Assembly: GCF_014204795.1 (NCBI RefSeq)
Contig: NZ_JACHMB010000001.1
Span: forward strand, 9,064,501 to 9,128,500
Length of the DNA: 64,000 nucleotides
Reading direction: 5' to 3'
Origin: Nonomuraea jabiensis
GTDB taxonomy: Bacteria; Actinomycetota; Actinomycetes; Streptosporangiales; Streptosporangiaceae
The notes below the pieces were generated by a model. That model had not been told where the DNA came from. It saw only the letters and a program-made list of their open reading frames with translations, and did no database searches. Positions 59,889 through 64,000 of this stretch are shown in pieces. How positions within the stretch are numbered: position 1 is the first letter of the stretch; each line of letters opens with the position of its first letter. The position numbers and the translations under genes are program-made.

Positions 59889-62800
59889 TCAGCCGCCGAT
59901 GACCGAGATCATCTTGTCGGCGTCGCGGGTGAGCACCTGGCGTACGTCGGCTCGCGGGACGAGCTTCCCGTCCGCGACGAGCTTCTTGAATTCGGCGAGG
60001 AGCCGCACCGCTGTTTCGTCCTTGCCGGAGGCCTCGGCCTTACGGGCCTGGGTCAGCTTCCTCGTCAGCTTGTCGTGCGCGCCCGCCGACAGCCAGCTGG
60101 TGGCCCGGAATCGGTCGAGCAGGTTCTGCATGTCCCGCAGCGAGGTGGTGACGTTGAACCGCACCGACGTGGTCACCGCGTTGCCGGCGTTGTCCGTTGA
60201 CGTCACCGCGACCGTGTGCTTGGCCAGCGCCTGGGTGAACAGTGGCAGCACCGAGCCCGAGGTGTGCGGGACGCCGTCGAGGGTGCCGGTGGTGGTGCGG
60301 ACGCCCGAGGTGGCGTCCACGGCCTCCCAGGTGATCACCACGTCCTGGGAGTCGCCGTACACCTCGCCGTCGGCCACGCCCGACACGAGCAGGATGGGCT
60401 TGGTGCCGTCGATCTTCAGCACCGCCGCCTTCTCCTCCTCGCGATTGCCCGCCGTGTCGGTCGTGCGGTAGCGCAGTTCGTGCTCACCGTCACCGTCGAC
60501 CACCACGGGCGTTCCCGCGTAGGCCTTCCAGCCGCCGCCGTCGAGCGAGTACTCGATGAGCTTGACGCCGGAGTGGGCGTCCTGCGCGGCCAGCTCGACA
60601 GGGACCGAGTCCTTGCTCCATCCGCTCTCGTTCGGCGGGGCGAACGAGGCGGTGGTCTGCGGAGCGGTCGTGTCGATCTTGAGCGTGAGAGAGCGGGCCT
60701 GCTCGACGTTGCCCGCGCCGTCCCGCGAGCGGTACTCGAGGGTGCGCGCCCCGTCACCGCTCACCGTGAACGGCATGCTGTACGCGGTCCAGGCTCCGCC
60801 GTCGAGGCGGTACTCGGTGGCGGCCACGCCGCTGCCGTTCTCCTCGTCCACCGCGGCCAGGGTGACCTCGATGGGAGCGGCGGTGTACCAGCCGTCCTTG
60901 CCGTTCGGCTCGGCCGGGTTCTGCTTCGCCGTGGTGGTCGGCGCGGTCTGGTCGGCCGGGCCACCGCCGACCTTGGTGAGGCGGAAGGTCTGGTTGGGGG
61001 AGGCTGTGCAGTTCCATTGGATCACCGCGGCGCCGTCGGCCTGGGAGACGCCGTTGATGTCGACGCACAGCCCGGTCTTGGCGGAGACGATCTGATAGAG
61101 GCCTTCGCCGCCGCCGGTCGGAACCACCGTGAAGTACTGGTTGGGCGCGTCTCCGCTGCCGCCGGCGTGGCAGGTCCACTGGACCAGCTGGGTGCCGGGT
61201 GTGGCCGTGCCGCCCGGAATGTCGGCACACTTACCGCTGCCGACGTTCTTGAGCTGGTAGCCGCCCGGTGCGGTCACCAGTTCCCACCGCTGGATGGGGT
61301 CTTCGGCGGCGCCCATCTGGACGAGCTTGGCGTTGTCCGCGGTCGACGCGTTCTCAGTGGTCACGTTCTTGCCGCTGTGCTGGGCGGTGACCTTGTAGAC
61401 GCCCGGCTCGATCGCGGGAGGCGGAGCCTCGCCCACGAACTGGACGGCGTCCAGGTCGAAGGCGTTGTTGGCGGAGTTCTTGAACACCACGTAGAGCGTC
61501 GAGGTGGTCGCGTTCGCCGCCACTGGGACAGTCTGGGTTTGCTGGTAGTTGTTCCAGCCCCCGGTGTTGGGCACGGCGGCGCTGGCCAGTAGCCGGCCGG
61601 TGGGGGACTCGGCGCGCAGCTCGATCAGCCCGCCGCCGGTCGGGCTGGACAGCCGGTAGTTCACGCCCTTGACGGCGTGCAGGTTCATCGGGGTGAACGA
61701 GATCCAGTCGTTGTTGCTGATGTCGCCGATGCGCTTGCCGCTCTCGGCGCCCGGTTCGTCGATGACGCGCACGCCGGCCTGGGCGTCGAAGAACTCGGCC
61801 TGCTTGCGCATCGGCTGCAGGACTGCCTTGGCACGGCCGGTGAGCGGCATTTCCTGAGAGCCGTCGGTGTAGTGGGCGTTGAGGACGTAGAACAGGTTGG
61901 CGCCGTCGGGGTGGCCGCCGAGGTCGCCGGTGTTGACGACGCCCTCGCAGCCGGGGATCTCCACGGTCTCGTGCTCGTGGTCGTCATGGCCGAGCGCCGG
62001 GTTGACGAAGACCTTGGCGCAGTCGATCTCGCCGTCCTCGGGATCGGTGACCTTGATCTTGTACGGCACGTCCTGGCCGAACTGGATCGGCGTGCCGTTC
62101 AGCGGGGTCTCGATGGTCACTGTGGGCCGGCTGTTGCCGGCGGTGATCTCGATGTTGGCGAAGCCCTCCTTGCCGGTGCTGTCGGTCACCTTGAGCTGGG
62201 CGGTGAACCGGCCTGGGGTTTCGTACACGTGGGTGGCCTTGACCTGGGTGGAGTCGACGGTGCCGTCGCCGTCGAAGTCCCAGGCGTAGGTGAGCGAATC
62301 GCCGTCCGGGTCGTAGCTGCCGGAGGCGTCGAACTCGACGGTCAGCGGGGTGACGCCGTCGACCCGCGAGGAGGTGGCCTTGGCCACCGGCGAGCGGGCG
62401 CCGGCCGCGTAGTCGATCCGGTAGAGGCCGGAGTCGTTGTTGCCGCCGCCGAAGTCGGTGCCCCACTCCAGCAGGTACATCGCGCCGTCCGGGCCGAAGG
62501 TCATGTCCATCGGCTTGAGGAAGGGCGTGGTCCCCAGGAAGCTGTTGATCTTGAGGACTTGGTCGTTGGAGTCGAGGTGGATCTCCTTGATGTAGTGGCG
62601 CGACCACTCGTAGAAGAAGTTCACGCCGTCGAAGTAGGGCGGGAACTTGGTCTTCGAGGGGTTGTCCGCGTCGTAGCGGTAGACGGGGCCGCTCATCGGC
62701 GCCGAGCCGCCCGAGCCGAGCTCGGGGAAGGTCGGGGAGGTGCTGTAGCCGTACCACATGATCGGCTTCTCGATCGGCGGCAGCTCGGTCAGGCCGGTGT

Positions 62801-64000
62801 TGTTCGGTGACTCGTTGACGGGGGCGGCGCAGTTGAACTTGGCGCCGATCTCCTTGGTGTCCGGGTTGTACGGCGCGTACGGCTGGTTGTCACCGTGGCA
62901 GAACGGCCAGCCGAAGTTGCCCGCCTTCTTGATGACGTTGTATTCCACCAGGCCCTCGGGGCCACGGTCGGTGGTGGGGCCGCCCCGGTCCGGGCCGTAG
63001 TCGGCCACGTGCAGGTAACCCGTCTTGGCGTCGACGGTGAACCGGAAGGGGTTGCGGAAGCCCATGGCGTAGATCTCGGGACGGGTCTTCGCGGTGCCCG
63101 GCGGGAAGAGGTTGCCCTCGGGAACGTCGTAGCCGCCGTCGGCCTTCGGCTTGATCCGCAGGATCTTACCGCGCAGGTCGTTGGTGTTGCCAGCGGTGCG
63201 GGCGGCGTCCAGCATGTGCTGACCGGGCCGCCAGTCGAGCGGCGCGTAGCCCTGCCAGTCGGGCGACAGGTTCGGAGGGACGTCGTCGCCGACGCTCAGG
63301 TAGAGGCTGCCGTCAGGGCCGAACTCGACCGCCCCGCCGGTGTGGCCTGGCTCGGGATAGGTCCGAGCGCGATAGGCGGGAATTTCGATGATCTTCTTCT
63401 CGGTGCTCAGGTCGATGGTGTCGCCCTGCACGGTGAACCGGGACAGCCGGTTGACGTCCTGGGCACTGTCGGCAGGCGACCAGTAGACATAGATCCACCC
63501 GTTCTGGGCGAATTTCGGGTCGAGTTCCATGCCGACCAGGCCGTCCTCGCCACCGGTGTAGACGTTGAGGGTGGCGGCGGTGACGGTCATGTGCGTGTCG
63601 GGCTTGTAGATCTTCACCTCGCCCTGGCGCTGGACGTAGAACACCCGCCCGTCGGGGGCGACGTCCAGTTCCATCGGGTTGCTGGTGTTGTCGTCCAGGG
63701 CGACCTTCTCGAAGCTGCTCCATACGGTGCCGCCGCAGTCGCCCGGCTGGGCGCCGGCCGCCCACTCGACGCCGCCGAGAACGTGCTCGCGGAACTCCGG
63801 CTCGGCATAGGCGGCCGACTCGTGTCCCATGGCGGTGGCCCACACCCGGGCGCCCTCGGCCTGGCGGCACCAGGAGATCGGGTGGTCAGGACCCATGGCG
63901 GAGGAGCCGGGGTCGTAGGTCGTCTCGTCCGCGGCGACCAGGACGTGCACGTTGCCGCGCGGGTTGGGCGCGAAGTTGTACCACTCCTCCGCACGCTGCC
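59889..64000 (-). CDS. Giant secreted ThuA/PQQ-type glucose dehydrogenase/PKD/CBM/RICIN protein, partial
   Basis: At least 1370 aa; the N-terminus is beyond the right edge (the frame stays open to base 64000). Order: end of a ThuA-like domain (ISWCRQAEGARVWATAMGHE); glucose/sorbosone dehydrogenase beta-propeller (DVAPDGRVFYVQRQGEVKIY, GHTGGAVEFGPDGSLYLSVG, EIYAMGFRNPFRFTVD); PKD domain (FDASGSYDPDGDSLTYAWDF); carbohydrate-binding module (SGKRIGDISNNDWISFTPMN); RICIN-type lectin (CADIPGGTATPGTQLVQWTC); two OmpL47-type repeats (LDGGAWTAYSMPFTVSGDGA; LDGGGWKAYAGTPVVVDGDG); and a C-terminal helical stretch. It is probably an exported sugar-oxidising enzyme acting on polymeric carbohydrate. The stop is 20 bp from the terminator. 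Confidence 0.9.
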   Translation of the reverse strand, partial: QRAEEWYNFAPNPRGNVHVLVAADETTYDPGSSAMGPDHPISWCRQAEGARVWATAMGHESAAYAEPEFREHVLGGVEWAAGAQPGDCGGTVWSSFEKVALDDNTSNPMELDVAPDGRVFYVQRQGEVKIYKPDTHMTVTAATLNVYTGGEDGLVGMELDPKFAQNGWIYVYWSPADSAQDVNRLSRFTVQGDTIDLSTEKKIIEIPAYRARTYPEPGHTGGAVEFGPDGSLYLSVGDDVPPNLSPDWQGYAPLDWRPGQHMLDAARTAGNTNDLRGKILRIKPKADGGYDVPEGNLFPPGTAKTRPEIYAMGFRNPFRFTVDAKTGYLHVADYGPDRGGPTTDRGPEGLVEYNVIKKAGNFGWPFCHGDNQPYAPYNPDTKEIGAKFNCAAPVNESPNNTGLTELPPIEKPIMWYGYSTSPTFPELGSGGSAPMSGPVYRYDADNPSKTKFPPYFDGVNFFYEWSRHYIKEIHLDSNDQVLKINSFLGTTPFLKPMDMTFGPDGAMYLLEWGTDFGGGNNDSGLYRIDYAAGARSPVAKATSSRVDGVTPLTVEFDASGSYDPDGDSLTYAWDFDGDGTVDSTQVKATHVYETPGRFTAQLKVTDSTGKEGFANIEITAGNSRPTVTIETPLNGTPIQFGQDVPYKIKVTDPEDGEIDCAKVFVNPALGHDDHEHETVEIPGCEGVVNTGDLGGHPDGANLFYVLNAHYTDGSQEMPLTGRAKAVLQPMRKQAEFFDAQAGVRVIDEPGAESGKRIGDISNNDWISFTPMNLHAVKGVNYRLSSPTGGGLIELRAESPTGRLLASAAVPNTGGWNNYQQTQTVPVAANATTSTLYVVFKNSANNAFDLDAVQFVGEAPPPAIEPGVYKVTAQHSGKNVTTENASTADNAKLVQMGAAEDPIQRWELVTAPGGYQLKNVGSGKCADIPGGTATPGTQLVQWTCHAGGSGDAPNQYFTVVPTGGGEGLYQIVSAKTGLCVDINGVSQADGAAVIQWNCTASPNQTFRLTKVGGGPADQTAPTTTAKQNPAEPNGKDGWYTAAPIEVTLAAVDEENGSGVAATEYRLDGGAWTAYSMPFTVSGDGARTLEYRSRDGAGNVEQARSLTLKIDTTAPQTTASFAPPNESGWSKDSVPVELAAQDAHSGVKLIEYSLDGGGWKAYAGTPVVVDGDGEHELRYRTTDTAGNREEEKAAVLKIDGTKPILLVSGVADGEVYGDSQDVVITWEAVDATSGVRTTTGTLDGVPHTSGSVLPLFTQALAKHTVAVTSTDNAGNAVTTSVRFNVTTSLRDMQNLLDRFRATSWLSAGAHDKLTRKLTQARKAEASGKDETAVRLLAEFKKLVADGKLVPRADVRQVLTRDADKMISVIGG

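Noticed and set aside
1..64000. tRNA, rRNA, riboswitch or replication-origin sequences
   Set aside because: No cloverleaf, rRNA core sequence, known riboswitch core or DnaA-box cluster was noticed by eye on either strand; a covariance-model scan would be needed to exclude them.

Overview
The window is high-GC DNA with frequent GTG/TTG starts, GTGA/ATGA start-stop overlaps, strong hairpins without U-tracts, and families typical of filamentous actinomycetes (Zur, C-minus ribosomal protein paralogs, secreted PKD/RICIN enzymes, XRE-like actinobacterial regulators). A Streptosporangiales-type soil actinomycete such as Nonomuraea is the best guess; this is inference, not a taxonomic match.

Region A (1-9.1 kb) is a zinc-starvation regulon: a partial ZnuA-type zinc-binding lipoprotein, a UPF0718/TIGR03943 permease pair with a decayed duplicate, a COG0523 (CobW-like) protein, a set of zinc-independent ribosomal protein paralogs (S18, L33, L31, L28, S14, L32), the regulator Zur, and MFS transporters under a TetR gene. 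Zur-like boxes (15-bp cores related to TGAAAATGATTTTCA) precede znuA, the cobW/rpmG pair, zur and the MFS genes.

Region B (9.2-34.3 kb) is the centrepiece: a Zur-box-controlled hybrid NRPS-PKS cluster that probably makes and re-imports a thiazoline-type zinc metallophore. Its domain set is that of yersiniabactin HMWP2 plus HMWP1, redistributed over five proteins: carrier-Cy-A(Cys predicted)-PCP; KS-AT-KR-ACP-Cy-TE; a stand-alone A-domain-type methyltransferase; a stand-alone PKS-type C-methyltransferase; and PCP-Cy-PCP. Two dipeptide/nickel-type ABC importers (two lipoproteins, four permeases) share one fused double ATPase. A third methyltransferase, a His-rich repeat protein and a CPFC-type flavoprotein sit beside their own Zur boxes. 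No salicylate synthase or aryl-AMP ligase is visible in the window, so the starter unit is unknown.

Region C (34.4-38.6 kb) holds a transposase scar, a CPBP protease, an LCM-type methyltransferase, a SnoaL-like protein, and an XRE-like regulator. Region D (38.7-45.3 kb) is an unrecognised five-gene operon, every junction overlapping, encoding a coiled-coil protein, a membrane coiled-coil protein, an OmpA-like lipoprotein, an FHA-like/ABCG exporter and a bitopic membrane protein. Region E (45.3-50.1 kb) is a graveyard of transposase, resolvase, Tn3 and hydrolase fragments with two small secreted-protein genes. Region F (50.2-57.4 kb) has a PadR/VOC pair, two flavin monooxygenases, a TetR regulator and a P450 with an unusual N-terminal extension; an inverted-repeat motif is shared by the TetR/monooxygenase and P450 promoters. 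Region G (57.7-64 kb) has two decayed chimeric genes and a very large secreted ThuA/glucose-dehydrogenase/PKD/RICIN protein running off the right edge.
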